A stretch of DNA of 64,000 nt from Magnolia sinica (GCF_029962835.1 NC_080574.1:26944001-27008000), one strand, 5' to 3'. Shown: positions 22,235 to 33,909, counted from the stretch's first letter. Notes: generated by a model from the letters alone, not told the origin. Program-made: numbers and translations.

Positions 22235-22235
<1 letters not shown>

Positions 22236-22267
<32 letters not shown>
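22236..22267. repeat. (TA)n microsatellite
   Basis: Pure TA run between the LINE fragment and the F2 element. Confidence 0.9.
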
Positions 22268-22269
<2 letters not shown>

Positions 22270-22278
22270 GGAGGGGGA

Positions 22279-22786
22279 AGGTTCTATGACGCTGAGTTTA
22301 TGGGAACTCCTATGAGCTTGAGCTTTGTGGGCCCATCATGATGTGTACCACACCTCCTATTTGGTGGGTCCATACATTAGTCATAGCCAAAACTCATGTG
22401 GCACACACAGTTAAAAACCTTTTTAAACTCATGGCTAGAACATATAAAGGTAGGTGGGGCTTGAGTTTTAGCATAGCCTAAAATTTGGTGTGACCCTCGT
22501 CCAATTGGGACTCACGCGATGGTTGGACAAGATGTTCGAATTCTTGAGCCCTATAAACAATAAATTTTTCTTACAATGGATGGGTATCTACTCTCAATGG
22601 TTGTATATGGCGTGGCCCACTTAAGTCATGGATTAGACTGATTTTTCAGCCCATGGTGCACTATGAAAGGGTATATTTAATTGATGGTGTAGATGTCCAA
22701 TGTACATCACAATGGGGCCAACAAAGCTCAACTTCATTGGAAGCTCCCGGGTCATCCTCAAAGAACCTTTCCAACTTTTGGACTAG
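22279..22786. mobile_element. F2 foldback element, copy 2
   Basis: Left AAGGTTCTATGACGCTGAG and TTATGGGAACTCCTATGAGC; right AACTTCATTGGAAGCTCCCG and GTCATCCTCAAAGAACCTTT. Same family as 12963-13499 but more eroded. The (TA)n at 22236-22267 adjoins it. Confidence 0.7.
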
Positions 22787-22899
22787 CTTTTAACCTACTC
22801 CAAAAGGCTAGAACTGTATCCAGCCAATTACTTAATAGGTACAAAATGGAACTCAGGTTAAAACCAAAAACTGATTGCATGGACATCGGGTTTGATGTC

Positions 22900-23017
22900 A
22901 CCAAGTTTGTGGGGGCCACCATGATATATTTATTATATCCACACCATCTATATATTTTTTGAGATCATTTCAGAGCATGGTCCAAAAATAAGGCAATCCA
23001 AAGCTCAAGTGGACTAC
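22900..23017. mobile_element. F1 left-arm fragment
   Basis: GTGGGGGCCACCATGATATA through AGCTCAAGTGGACTACATTG. It is cut at 23017 by the LTR-like block. Confidence 0.6.
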
Positions 23018-24646
23018 ATTGTTAGTGCACTTATTTGTGTAACTTGTCTGTCAATTGTGTGCGTTTGGGTGTCAAGAAATCAGTTGAGCCCTTAAAAATT
23101 GAAGACCGAAGACACATGAATACTAAAGCATCAATGAGCAAAGAATAAGTATATGAGGTGCCCTAATAACCCTAACATTGATCCAAAGCAACCCCATAAC
23201 ATCTAGATGATCACATCCTTCATAGGTAAACCTTATTGATCATCTATCAGCCTTAGAAGCTTAACTAAAATATCATAAGCAAGGCTAAAAAATGTGCTAA
23301 GCTGCAGTAAATATAACCACAAAAAACAACAACTTTCGAGTGGTCCTCGATCTCATCGACGGCCTATCAATGAGTTTTGATCGAATTGAAGGACCACTCA
23401 ATCTAATCAAAGAAACTATCTAGCAACTCAATAGACATTCTTCTAGATTTTCTCAATAAGATCCTGATCCTATTAAAGGACCTTCAATCCCATCGAATGA
23501 CCTTTCGATTGGATTGACAAAGTCGTTAATTAGCTGTTGTAAATAGATATCTCATAAAATGGCATTCATTTCTTAAGTAAAAAAGATGAATTTTGGTGCA
23601 ATAGAAGCTTGGAAGATTTCTCACTCATATTACACATTTATAGCCTCTAAATTCATGGGATCTAAGTTATCTTACATATGATTTATCACTTAAAAGAGAA
23701 TTTTAACCTCAATAAAAAAGATGAACTTAATCTCCACCTTATTCTAGATATTGGACTTAAACCAATAGTAAAAAATATTGTCTAAATCCTTTAGAACACT
23801 CCATCTAGGTGAATCTCTACTAGGTATCAAATTTAATCCTTAGTTGTAGGAGATTCAATGGAGCACTGGCAAACATCGACATAAATAATCGATAAGCAAA
23901 AGGAAAGCTGATTGAAACATGAAGAGCATCAATCAAGCAATTCGAGACAACGCATCAACGGGGCTTAGTTTGACAAGTGATTTGTCAATTTGTGAGTCCA
24001 TACTCTATTTCCTTATACAGGATTAAGGGTAAGAGTTTATAACCCAAACTTGATAGGTTCTTTTGTAAGACTTAGGCTCTTGTGCATGGTTGAATTCACC
24101 GAACACGAGTGTGTACGAGTTAATCTCTATGGGAACCTCCAGCCGGAATAAACATAGGTCCTTGAAATAGGCCTGAGCTTGTTAGTTGGTTGATAGTAAA
24201 CCAACTAAAGTCTCTTGCAGAAGTATCCTATGGGAATGTACGCTAGGTTCTTATGTGTGATTACAGTCATTGTGTAAGGTTCTAAAGGTTAGAAGTGAAC
24301 TTAATTTAAAGCACCTGATAGTTAATATTGATACACTTAGGAAGATGTGCCTGCTAGAAGTGAAGTTGAAAAACTGAACCATTATATATGCTTGTGTTTA
24401 TGATTATTGCGTATATTTTTATATAATTAATTTGTTAAATTTTATGATTGCTTAAATTGAATTGCATATTAGGCACTTAACTTGTAATGCACACACAAGC
24501 TCATTATCATGTGAGTAGGCAATTGGATTTCATTGGCAAAATTGTAATTAGGGTTAATGCACTTAACTTGTAATGCACACACAAGCTCATTATCATGTGA
24601 GTAGGCAATTGGATTTCATTGGCAAAATTGTAATTAGGGTTAATCA
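23018..24646 (+). mobile_element. LTR-like block (fossil), related to 245-2014
   Basis: Begins TGTTAGTGCACTTATTTGTG. Matches the reverse complement of 245-2014 at several ordered places, for example GTTGAGCCC..GAAGACCGAAG, ATATGAGGTGCCCTAATAAC and CGAACACGAGTGTGTACGAG. It interrupts an F1 element. No 5-bp duplication or coding part was found. Probably a solo LTR or LTR remnant of a large element. Confidence 0.5.
24473..24644. repeat. Perfect two-unit tandem repeat, 86-bp unit
   Basis: GCACTTAACTTGTAATGCAC through ATTAGGGTTAAT occurs twice without visible differences (24473-24558 and 24559-24644), at the end of the LTR-like block. Confidence 0.85.
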
Positions 24647-24647
24647 T

Positions 24648-25080
24648 CCCCCCCCATGATACATGTGTTCATTCCATAGCTTTTATAAGCTTTCGTACAT
24701 AGTCGTGGTATCCCACTACGTATTTTCATACACCATAGAAAGCAATGGGGACACTGACACCCATCGTTAAAACCTTCCATGGGCCCGCTATGATGCTTAT
24801 TTGCCATCCAACTTGTTCATAAGATCACGCAAGTCTGGATGAATGGAAAACACAAATATCAGCTCGATTCAAAACTCTTATGGGCCCCAATAAGTTTCTA
24901 ATGGTTTCTAATGGTAGGCGTTTAATCCCCACTACTTTATGTGGTGTGGTCCACTTAAGCTTTGGCTTTGGATGTGCCTCATTTTTTGGCCTACTCCCTA
25001 AAATGATTTCACGAAATGGATGGACGGTGTGGATATAACACATACATCATAGTGGGACCTATAGAACTTGGTGACATAAG
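24648..25080. mobile_element. F1 foldback element
   Basis: Left CCCCCATGATACATGTGTTC; core CACCATAGAAAGCAATGGGG and GTGTGGTCCACTTAAGCTTT; right GATGGACGGTGTGGATATAA and CATCATAGTGGGACC. The outer ends are not clear because the left side abuts the LTR-like block. Confidence 0.65.
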
Positions 25081-25096
25081 TGGTGGTGTGCAGCAT

Positions 25097-25647
25097 GGGC
25101 ACGGGTGGGATATTGACAAGGTCAGTAGCCAAATCGCTATTGAAGTGATGTTACCAAGCTCTCTAGACCCCACCATGATACATGTGTTGTATCCATACCG
25201 TCCAACCATTTTTAGATATTGTTTTATGGCATTACAAAGAGAACAAGATAAACCTAAAGTTCTAGTAGACCCCACCATAGAAAATAGTGTACATCCTAAG
25301 TTCAGAACTTCTTAGGGGCTATAGTAGTTTCTGATGAAGCTGATATTTTTGTTATCACTTTATCTATCTCTATGTTAACTTATGAATACGATAAATCTCA
25401 AAAATACATCACGGTGGGCCCTATAAATGTTTCAACGGTGGGTGTGACGGCTCCCACGGTTTTCTGTGGTGGGTTCACTTGAAATTTAGATCTATCTCAT
25501 TCTCTTTGTAATGCCATAAAAAGATCTCTAAAAATGGTTGGACGGTATAGATACAACACATGCATCATGGTGGGGTCCATAGAGGTAGGCGACGTTACTT
25601 TGGTAGCGATTTAGCTACTGACCTTGTCAATATCCAATCCGTGCCCC
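25097..25647. mobile_element. F1 foldback element with about 120-bp well-preserved TIRs
   Basis: Starts GGGCACGGGTGGGATATTGA and ends in AATCCGTGCCCC. The arms pair over CAAGGTCAGTAGC..ATCGCTA and on through CCCCACCATGATRCATGTGT. Flanks are TGCAGCAT (25089-25096) and TGTAGCAT (25648-25655). Confidence 0.8.
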
Positions 25648-25699
25648 TGTAGCATACTAGCAACCCGCTTCCAAATCATTAAAATGAGGTCCGGATCAA

Positions 25700-26250
25700 G
25701 AGAGTGGATTAGGTGAGACCCAGGCCTTACAGAAGAGGGTGCGGCATTTACTGTAGGGTTACCACGTGGCACACCTTGATGTATGTAATATGTATCAATG
25801 TCATCCGTCCGGTTTTCTCATATCATTTTAGTCATTACCCAAAAAATGAAGCAGGTCCAATCATAAGGTGGACCGTACCATAAAAAACAATGGTGATTAA
25901 CCATTTATAGGACACAAAAGTTTATGAGTAAGCTGATATTTCGTAGGGCAATCAATCACCGTTGTTTCTTGTGGTACGGTCCACCCTTTAATGTTAAAAA
26001 AAAAAAAAAAAAAAAACTTTTCAGCAGTCTGAACTTCAAAAAACATATCATGGCCTTAGGAAGGTTTCAACGGTGGGCATCAATTTTTCCGCTATTTTCT
26101 TTAGCTTGGTTTGCGAAAGCTTGGGATCTACATCTAGCTCATGTATTAAATTAACAGCTAGTGCGGATATAATACATACATTAGGACCGAGTCCACGTAA
26201 CGTCAGTAGCAGCCTAGCTACTCAACCTGTCAATATCAAATCCGTGTCCG
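25700..26250. mobile_element. F1 foldback element, decayed or chimeric
   Basis: Left GTGGATTAGGTGAGACCCAG and GGGTGCGGCATTTACTGTAG; right end CCTGTCAATATCAAATCCGT, the terminal type of the element at 25097. The two ends are therefore of different types, suggesting a recombinant or two fused remnants. An A run lies at 25996-26015. Confidence 0.55.
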
Positions 26251-26320
26251 TCCGGTTTTGGGTGATGTCAGCGTCTCACCTAATCCGCACTCCTTTATCC
26301 ATCAGTTACCTGAAGGTGAA

Positions 26321-26895
26321 GGGAAGCGATTGGCTGGTGTACCACACAGCAGCTATATAGCTGCTGTAGGTACGTGTCCGTGCCAAGACGATCACTGACA
26401 CTCCTCGAGCTCCGAGTTGTACGAGCGGTTCAAAGGACATTAAAGTTACATGGGCCACATATGATGTATTTATTATATCTACACCGTTCATCCATTTTTA
26501 TAGGTCATTTTAAAGTATTATGCAAAAAATCAATCATATCCCAAGATCATATGGACCACACCACATATAGCAGCGTAGATAATGATTTTCACCATTAAAC
26601 AATTTGTAGGGCCACCATAACCCTTATTTTCCATCCAATCTGTTTGTAAGGCCACAAAACCCTGAGTTAAGAGGAAAAACAAATTTCATATTAATTCGAA
26701 ACTAATGTAAACCCAAAAAAGATTTCAATGATAGACATTCAATCTCCCATTACATTTTTCAGTGTGGTCCACTTGATGGTTATATCTCTTAATTTTCACC
26801 TAAAGCTTTAAGACGAGTTCGCCAAATAGATGGGCAGTTGATATAACACACATCATGATCATGCTCACAGAGTATACATCTGGTGTGAGGTCCAG
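26321..26895. mobile_element. F1 foldback element
   Basis: Left GGGAAGCGATTGGCTGGTGT with a small hairpin CAGCAGCTATATAGCTGCTG. Core GACCACACCACATATAGCAG and AGTGTGGTCCACTTGATGG. The right end, ACACATCATGATCATGCTCA, is eroded. Confidence 0.65.
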
Positions 26896-26904
26896 TAGCT
26901 AATT

Positions 26905-27050
26905 TTTAATATTTTAGTAATGTACTACCCACAATTTTTAATATTTTAGTAATGTACTACCCATATCACAGTGAGTGTAGTACCAATAAGTGTAGTACCA
27001 GTAGGGTTAGTACCAGAAAAGTAGGGAGCACAAGCAAGGGTATCTTCCTA
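26905..27050. repeat. GTACTACC-rich segment, with a 30-bp tandem duplication
   Basis: AATTTTTAATATTTTAGTAA followed by TGTACTACCCA occurs twice in tandem (26910-26962), then AGTGTAGTACCAATAAG and GGGTTAGTACCAGAAAAGT. The same segment lies at 15925-16025 (copy A) and 45050-45150 (copy C), so it is the upstream part of the segmental unit. Confidence 0.65.
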
Positions 27051-27574
27051 TGACGTGGATTGCCAAGTAGCCGGTAGCTACTGGATGGTACTCTGGGGTC
27101 CCACCATGATGTATTTTGTTTCCTCAATATCATCGGTATTCCCCCCCCTCCCCCATCATTTTAGGACATTAGCCTAAAACTTTCATGTGGACCATATCTA
27201 AATATCATGTGAACCGTGTCAATGGAAATATTTGTGATTGAACACACACCAATAAAAACTTATAAGTGGCGGCATAAGTTATCGATGAAACTGATATTGG
27301 TGATTTCTTTTCATCCAAATCAGCATGACTTAATCAACAAGTTGGATGTTAAATAAACATTACAATCGCGCTAGAAAGTTTTTATCGGTGAGTGTTCTAT
27401 CAAATATTGTTTTCTCGTGGCATAGTTTACTTTAGAATGGATCTGTCTTATCCTTGGGTTCATGACCTAAAATTACGTGGAAAGTAGGTATAAGGCGTAG
27501 ATAAAACACATACGTCATGGTAGGACTCACAGAGCACTGTAGCCACCTCGCTACTAGCAGGGCAATCCGCATCC
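27051..27574. mobile_element. F1 foldback element with 9-bp duplication
   Basis: Starts TGACGTGGATTGCC and ends GGCAATCCGCATCC. Flanks are ATCTTCCTA (27042-27050) and ATCTTCCTC (27575-27583). The target sequence CAAGGGTATCTTCCTC is intact in copy A at about 16007. The internal core includes ACTTTCATGTGGACCATATC. Confidence 0.8.
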
Positions 27575-27599
27575 ATCTTCCTCTCATGTGAGTCAAGTA

Positions 27600-28074
27600 G
27601 GTGTTGCTGGGGTAAAGCGTTAATGGGTGTTACCCTGACCATGGGGCCCATCTTGATGAATGTGTTATCCATCTACTCAGTCCATCCATTTTTTTCTCAT
27701 ATCATTTGAGGATGTGATTCCGAAAGTTAAACAAATCCAAATCTTAAGTGGACCACATCACATAAAACAGTAGTGATTGAATGCCCACCATTAAAAACTA
27801 CTTGGGGCCACCTAGGGCACACCGTAATGTTTATTTGCCATCCAAGCTAGATGAAGTTAAAATACAAATATCATGTCGATCCAAAACCTTTATGGCCTCA
27901 ATCACCACAGTTTTCAGTGGTGTGGTTTACTTGAAATTTGAATCTGAACAGTGCCCTAAAATGATATGGAGAAACGGATGGATGGCGTGGATAGGGAATA
28001 CATACATGAAGGTGGCCCCACGGTAAGGGTCGCACCGCTCTCCGGCGAGTCCGGATCTCACCTAATCCGCTTCC
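27600..28074. mobile_element. F1 foldback element upstream of copy B leader
   Basis: Left GTTACCCTGACCATGGGGCC; right GGTGGCCCCACGGTAAGGGT then CCTAATCCGCTTCC. Core partners GGACCACATCACATAAAACA and ACAGTTTTCAGTGGTGTGGT. Copy A has a related F1 at the same place before its leader; copy C has none. Confidence 0.75.
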
Positions 28075-28203
28075 TTCGAAAATCGCGTCAACCCCATATG
28101 CACTCCAACGAGGAATCTCTCGACTCTTATTATCTCCTCTCTCTCTTTGTACTGGCTTCTCTCTCTCCCCTTCCTAACTGTACTACATAATTCGTCTTTT
28201 GCT

Positions 28204-28210
28204 TATAAAA
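28204..28210 (+). promoter_or_regulatory. TATA box of copy B leader
   Basis: TATAAAA after a CT-rich tract, 65 bp before ATGTCGCCCAGG (28269). The downstream leader is conserved in A, C and D. The frame after the ATG is short, so the transcript, if any, may be non-coding. Confidence 0.4.
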
Positions 28211-29171
28211 GCCTAGCCATTGTCTCTCCAATCCATTACCAGATTCTTCAAGCAACCTCTCCTGTGACATGTCGCCCAGGCTCCCACCTTTTCCTGTCAG
28301 ATCTTTCCTCTCTCAGGATCCTTGAAATTCCATAACAAGTCCCATTGATCCCATTCCATGGAATTCCTTACAAGTTCATTTTACCATTTTGCCTGACACC
28401 ATCTTGGTTATCCCGCCAGACATCAATTGCGCTTGAATTTGAAGCTTCTGCCCATGTTCTTCCCATGGTTTTAAGACACTGACAAATGGGATGCGAGTCT
28501 GTGTGGACCAAATCTGGTAGCACCAGATGAACAGCCTAGATTCAGCCACGTGGCACATATGTATCTCTGTGTTATCCTCCAAACATACGGAGGACAGCTC
28601 AGCTCTATCTCAATACGGGTCAGTGGTGTTCGGTTTGAATCGCACTACAAATCTGTTCTGGCACGCTTGCAAATCTCATTAGTGCATCATGTGACTGGAT
28701 TTCAGACCAACAATTTTCCCAATTCAAGTGAGTTGTGACTTAACTCAAGACCATACTATAGTCTATCAAAGCCACCAAGTCTAAAAACCATGGTTCTTGG
28801 GCACCCATGATTATGGACCCCCTCACCAATTGAACTATCACTACACAAAATGCATACTCTACTACTATTATGTCATCGTCTCAGCTATTAGTACATCCGG
28901 CAATGTGCCGACCCCAATCCATTTTTTTTTTTTGAATGCTAGGCTTGCCTCGACGGAATCCAGCCCTTATCCAACCCCAGGCCTAGCTATGCACAATGAA
29001 ATGTTTCAACCATACTTTTTTAAAATTGACCCTGCAACAAGCAATGTACTCAGTCCCCATGATGACATAGCGATAGATGGATGTCTGTTTCTTATTTATT
29101 GTCAGTGACCATACAAGCTTTCATATCCCTTCTCACTACTCGAATTAAAGTATTTTTCCTCATCCTCTTTT

Positions 29172-29500
29172 AGATATATACTAGTACTTGTATTACTACT
29201 GACATCACCACTACTCCTAATGCTGATTTTGATACTGCTAATACTAGTACTGCTGATACCAATGGTGCTAGGACCAACACTGTAGTTGGTACTAGTGTTA
29301 ATAGTATTAGTAGTATTAGTATGTTTCTTAGTGGGATCAATGCTAGTGTTAGGAGTATTGTAGTGTTGTTTGCAGTATTGGCACTGTTGTCAGCAGCATT
29401 GTAAATTAGAAAACAAGGACAGATTTTTGGGGTTCATGTATCAGTTTTCCGTAATAGAATTTTATTTAATCCGTGGTGGGGCCATGTACCTGACTCTGTT
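29172..29500 (+). pseudogene. Copy B ACT/AGT-rich coding-like block
   Basis: Same block as at 46680: a Thr/Asn-rich frame, then INASVRSIVV and a hydrophobic run ending in a stop. Downstream lie TTTTTCTGCAG (acceptor-like) and, at 29638, GTAAGTTA (donor-like) after a short open stretch beginning GGTCACACACTATCAAGAG. Function unknown. Confidence 0.3.
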
Positions 29501-29996
29501 TTTCTGCAGCTTTCTTGGCACTGATTTATCAACTGTTGTTACCTAACATCAGATTGGTGTCATTTTGGAGGTCACACACTATCAAGAGACTGTATACGTG
29601 ATGTATGGCTCGGATCTTATGCGCGTTTTGTCGATGGTAAGTTAGGCTGGATTAATTGACAAATGCCATATTATGGTCTGGGCACAAATTGTCTGGGTTT
29701 ATACAGGGTTTGAGCCGCAGTGAGAGTAGATTCTTTGAATTCCATGCCTGCCAGACTCGTGATTTGATGATCTAGACCATTGACCTGATAGGCCTAGCCA
29801 TGAATGAGAGATGCCCTTGAAGTCTCTTAGATCAGAGGGTCCTAAAACTACAATCATAGGCTTCTTTTATTAAATGTGGATCATTGTTGTATTTTCTTGG
29901 AAGTCTATCCATGGTCATCATTCAAGGGGTTAGGATCTTCCGGTCTAAGAGTTTTATCTTTTGGCATCCCAACCCCAGAAATTGTGGATCACCAGC

Positions 29997-30111
29997 TTGG
30001 GCTGTCAATGGGCCAGGCTTGGGCAAGCAAAATAAAAATTTCGAACATGTCCAGTCCAAAAAGTTCAAAATGGGCTGAAGCCAACCCCAGGATGGCCCAG
30101 TGACAGCCCTA
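29997..30111. mobile_element. Short hAT-type MITE, 115 bp
   Basis: Ends TTGGGCTGTCAATGGGCC and GGCCCAGTGACAGCCCTA, with 8-bp duplication TCACCAGC/TCACCTGC (29989-29996 and 30112-30119). It has a counterpart in copy D (49631-49746). Confidence 0.75.
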
Positions 30112-30714
30112 TCACCTGCTAATGTATCATCCCTAGGGTTGGGCCTTGGCTGCGCTAGGTCCGCCGAGCCAGAAATTGGCTGGGCCCAACCTAGCTCTAC
30201 CCAAAAACCTATCAATTCATCATTTTCAAAGGTGGATGTTCCTAACCATCCATTGGGGGGGTCGCATCATCATCATCTAACCATTACTGTAATTAATTGG
30301 TGTTGGCTACATGAATCATATTTTGCCATTCCACTAACAATGATGATGCTTATAGTTAAACCATTGGTCATTGATTCTTTTCTTACTACTTCTATCCATG
30401 TTCTTCTGGGTTTTTAACCTTTTAAAGTTGTTAATTTGTACTCACTCAATCCTTCTAATTGGTGTAGTTTTTATTTTTCATACACATGATCAAACTATTT
30501 AAGTCTAATTTCTCTCTCATTCTCCATGTCACTCCTAAGTGCCCTGAATGTATTCATTTTAATTCCATGCTTCTTCATCTTGCCGGTTATCCGTCTCAAA
30601 CATCCTCGATGAGTTGATTACAATTAATGAGTTTTTATACAAGTATAACTAAGTAATATAAAAACTCTTAGGTTGGTTAAAACTAGGGTCCTTATTCATG
30701 TCTTAGTGATAGAC

Positions 30715-31085
30715 TCTTATATAAAATCAACATCGACCGCAAGGTGCATCACCCATGTTAGGCCAAGGGCCCAAAAATCAGGTTCATTTGTGAGTAAGTG
30801 GACAACATGATTGGAAACATTATGTAGGACAACGCTCACCCTCCAAACTGTTCCCATTTGTGTGGCCTAAGTGAATCATGGAAGTGTGTTATTTTAGATT
30901 TTTGTGTGGAATCTAATGATTGGAGTGGATTTCATATGATTGTTACGGCGGCCCCTATAAAAATCATGGGTGGACGTCTCTCTCCCATTGGTTTGACCCA
31001 GCAAAATCACAAGTCAGATTGATTTTTGTATCTGAGTCTAACATGGGACTAAATATCTAATGGTTTGAGTGTATATTACATAAAC
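30715..31085 (-). mobile_element. F3 foldback element, inverted
   Basis: ATAAAATCAACATCGACC, ACCCATGTTAGGCCAAGGGC and AATCACAAGTCAGATTGATT. It lies back-to-back with a second F3 at 31125-31575. Confidence 0.55.
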
Positions 31086-31124
31086 AGGCGGAGCCTTCCC
31101 TTTTTTGAACACTCATGAGACACC

Positions 31125-31575
31125 CAAACTTGATTTTTGATAAGGCCCACTGTGATATATATGCAAAATCCATTCTGACCATTAGATGTCTAATCCCAAT
31201 TTAGGTCCAGAGTAAAAAATTTAAGATGACTCATAATTTAGGTGGGCAACATCAAAGAAAACAGTTAAGAGAGAAATACACCCTTGATTTTCACAGGCCC
31301 ACCATGATTATTATATATAATCCACTCCAACCATTAGATGCCACACCAAAATTTAGACTGACCCTAAAAGCCCCATCCATGATTTAGGTGGGCCATACCA
31401 AGGAAACAGTTTAAAGGGTGACCATTGCTTTGTACACTGTATCCAATTATTTGGTTCACTTGACTGATGGATGGGGGTGATATTTGGGCCCTTGGCCTAA
31501 CATGAGCTGATGCACCTGGTGGATGTCAGATGGATCTTACATAAACATCATGATGGAACTCATCCAAGCAAGGGG
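31125..31575 (+). mobile_element. F3 foldback element
   Basis: CTTGATTTTTGATAAGGCCC then GTGATATATATGCAAAATCC on the left; CTTGGCCTAACATGAGCTGA and TTACATAAACATCATGATGG on the right. It matches 44258-44665. Confidence 0.6.
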
Positions 31576-31736
31576 CTGCATTTGCTGTAAATTTCATATT
31601 AATTAGTTTTATTTTTTGTAAACCTCCCTATTTAAATATGAGAGTTTTCTTGGATTGGCTCCTATCTACCGTGAGCCCATCATATAAACGGTTGGGATGT
31701 TAAAGAAAAAACAGAATCAGCGACTAAGGTCCGGAC

Positions 31737-31842
31737 TAGGGCTATCAATGGGCCGAGCCAGGTGTTATCTTGGGCCCTAGCAGCCAGGCCTATTTGAGAT
31801 CTTCATTTTACTAGGCCCAACACGGGCCCATTAACAGCCCCA
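31737..31842. mobile_element. Short hAT-type MITE, 106 bp, private to copy B
   Basis: Ends TAGGGCTATCAATGGGCC and GGGCCCATTAACAGCCCCA, with 8-bp duplication GTCCGGAC/GTCCGGAT (31729-31736 and 31843-31850). Copy A lacks it at the matching position (about 18350). Confidence 0.8.
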
Positions 31843-32242
31843 GTCCGGATGCATTCAGTGAAAAATTTGTACAGTAGATAAGGTTTCCAATTCCTTGGTA
31901 CTGATTATCCATCATGTGGGCCGCACCTCAATTTGATCAATGGCCAAGAAAATGTATGGTCATGATCGTGAAAAAGGAAGGATCATGAAGCAGAAACCTC
32001 CAAACAAGCCTCAACTCTTATTTCCAAAATTCACATCGATCAGATGGTTTGAACATTTGATCAATGGCCCAAAAAACAATTTGTCCTTTTTGGCAATAAA
32101 AAAATACCAATAAACAAAACGGTCCACACCATGTTGTTCCCTAAATGACAATTTTAGATAATATTTAGTTAATGCAAAACCATGCTTTCTTTCTATATCT
32201 TACATTGCAGTCGTACATGGCAAGGGCCAAGATCTTTTATCA

Positions 32243-32480
32243 ATGATTCAAGCCGTTCAAGGTGTATTTGCAATGGCAGATAAAGTTTCAACCATCACGA
32301 TCAACAGCTCCAAATTTCGCATTGATCAAATGGTCAACTCAGCAATTCAACAGTATACCAAGGACCATGCCACTATGGTAAATCAAAGTAGCCATGAGAA
32401 CCATAAATCTGTCAGAGTATTGAAACAGCCTCCAGAGTACAAGAAGCAACCAAAATCAATCTTGGGCCATCTTCTGCAAC
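32243..32480 (+). pseudogene. Unidentified coding-like block in copy B
   Basis: The open frame QDLLSMIQAVQGVFAMADK, VSTITINSSKFRIDQMVNSA, IQQYTKDHATM, RVLKQPPEYKKQP is preceded by an acceptor-like TTACATTGCAG at 32201-32211. It is paralogous to 51380-51610 in copy D with frame kept. I cannot assign a family; the block may be one exon of a decayed gene. The ORF continues to 32647 but that part is not shared. Confidence 0.35.
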
Positions 32481-32559
32481 ATCGGAGGGTAATTCCGTGG
32501 TTTGAAAGTATATCAAGGATGTCCCACACCCAGTGTATGATTAAAGAAAATTTGGAAAT

Positions 32560-33250
32560 GTGTGGTATGGATCAATTGCATGAGAAAAGGTTTGATTATT
32601 GGATTTGGAACATCTATCATGTAAGCCCCACCATTGAGTGCTTTTAAGTCAAAATATCACTTTGATTGGATGACATGAACTGTCCGATCAATGGCAATGG
32701 AAGTAGATAATCCGTATTGATTAGATTGGAAATTTAGACCACCTTTGATTATTGGTAACTCTTAAGAATAATTTTGATAAGACAATTCTAATCATTTGAT
32801 TAATGGTGAGGAAAAATGGATATTTCATGGTAATGATTCTATAAAGGTAGAGTCATTAATTTAGATTGTGCCCCCACCCTTGATTGCATGCACATCTCAA
32901 AAATCACTTTGGTCAATGATATAGACCATCTGGCTAATGGTAGGGAAGTGGCTGGTTTGGAATTATTATTTCAGAAGATGTTTGATATATCATCGATTGA
33001 AATTGTTCATTGGCCCACATGTTATCATTTGCATTCCTTGAAATTATCTCTAATCAAATGATCATAATCATCCCATCAATCTGAATATGGCTTGAAAATG
33101 GATAGTCCAAGATGATTGCACTATAAATGATACCAGTGAATTGAACCGTTCATCGTGTGGGCCCTACCTTTGATTACCCATGACTATGAATGCTCCCACA
33201 CAAGAATGTGACTTAATGTGAAACTGCTAAAGTCGTTACTAGTCAAATGA
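32560..33250. repeat. Degenerate about-150-bp array in copy B
   Basis: Repeated TTTGATTATTGG, AAAATCACTTTG, ATCAATGGCAATGGAAGTAG and CATCATGTGGGCCC motifs, collinear with 53160-53930 in copy D. Confidence 0.6.
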
Positions 33251-33349
33251 AACTTAGACTATACCACCCACTAAAAATCATATAATTGCTTGACGGTTGG
33301 ATTGGGGAACACAGAGATTTCCCAACTCGAGTGACTCCTTTGGTTAGTC

Positions 33350-33858
33350 TGCGACCATAGATTTCAAGCTAGGGCCTTAATGATAGAAAAGGAGTAGGTT
33401 AGACACCATTTTTCAAGATGTGCGGTCTTTAATTTATAAAATTTTATGATTTTTAAAAATATAGTATAATTTTAGCACTTTTATATTTTTCTGCGCTTCA
33501 CATAACCTATGAAGGTTGGGCAAACAAAAATGAAAAAAAATAGAATTATTAAGTCTTATTTCATAGAATTAAGTGACTTTAGGTAAACAAATAAAATAAA
33601 ATTGTAATAAATAAAATGAAATGTGACCTAACCTTACTTCACATAACCAAAGGCCCTAAGAAAAAAGAAAGTAAGCAGTGTCTACCTTTGCTTCACAGGG
33701 TTTAATTAAGACCCAAGCAAGTAAAAAGGCAAAAAATTTAAAAAAAATTAACAAATTTTATTTTAAAAAAAATATATATATAGCATCTATTCTTACTTTA
33801 TAGGGTTTAAAACCTCATACAAGCAAATAAAGTGAAAGAAAATAGACAAAGGAGAATA

Positions 33859-33909
<51 letters not shown>

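Noticed and set aside
23018-24646. Complete LTR retrotransposon
   Set aside because: Only one LTR-like block is present. No 5-bp duplication, primer-binding site or protein remains could be found.
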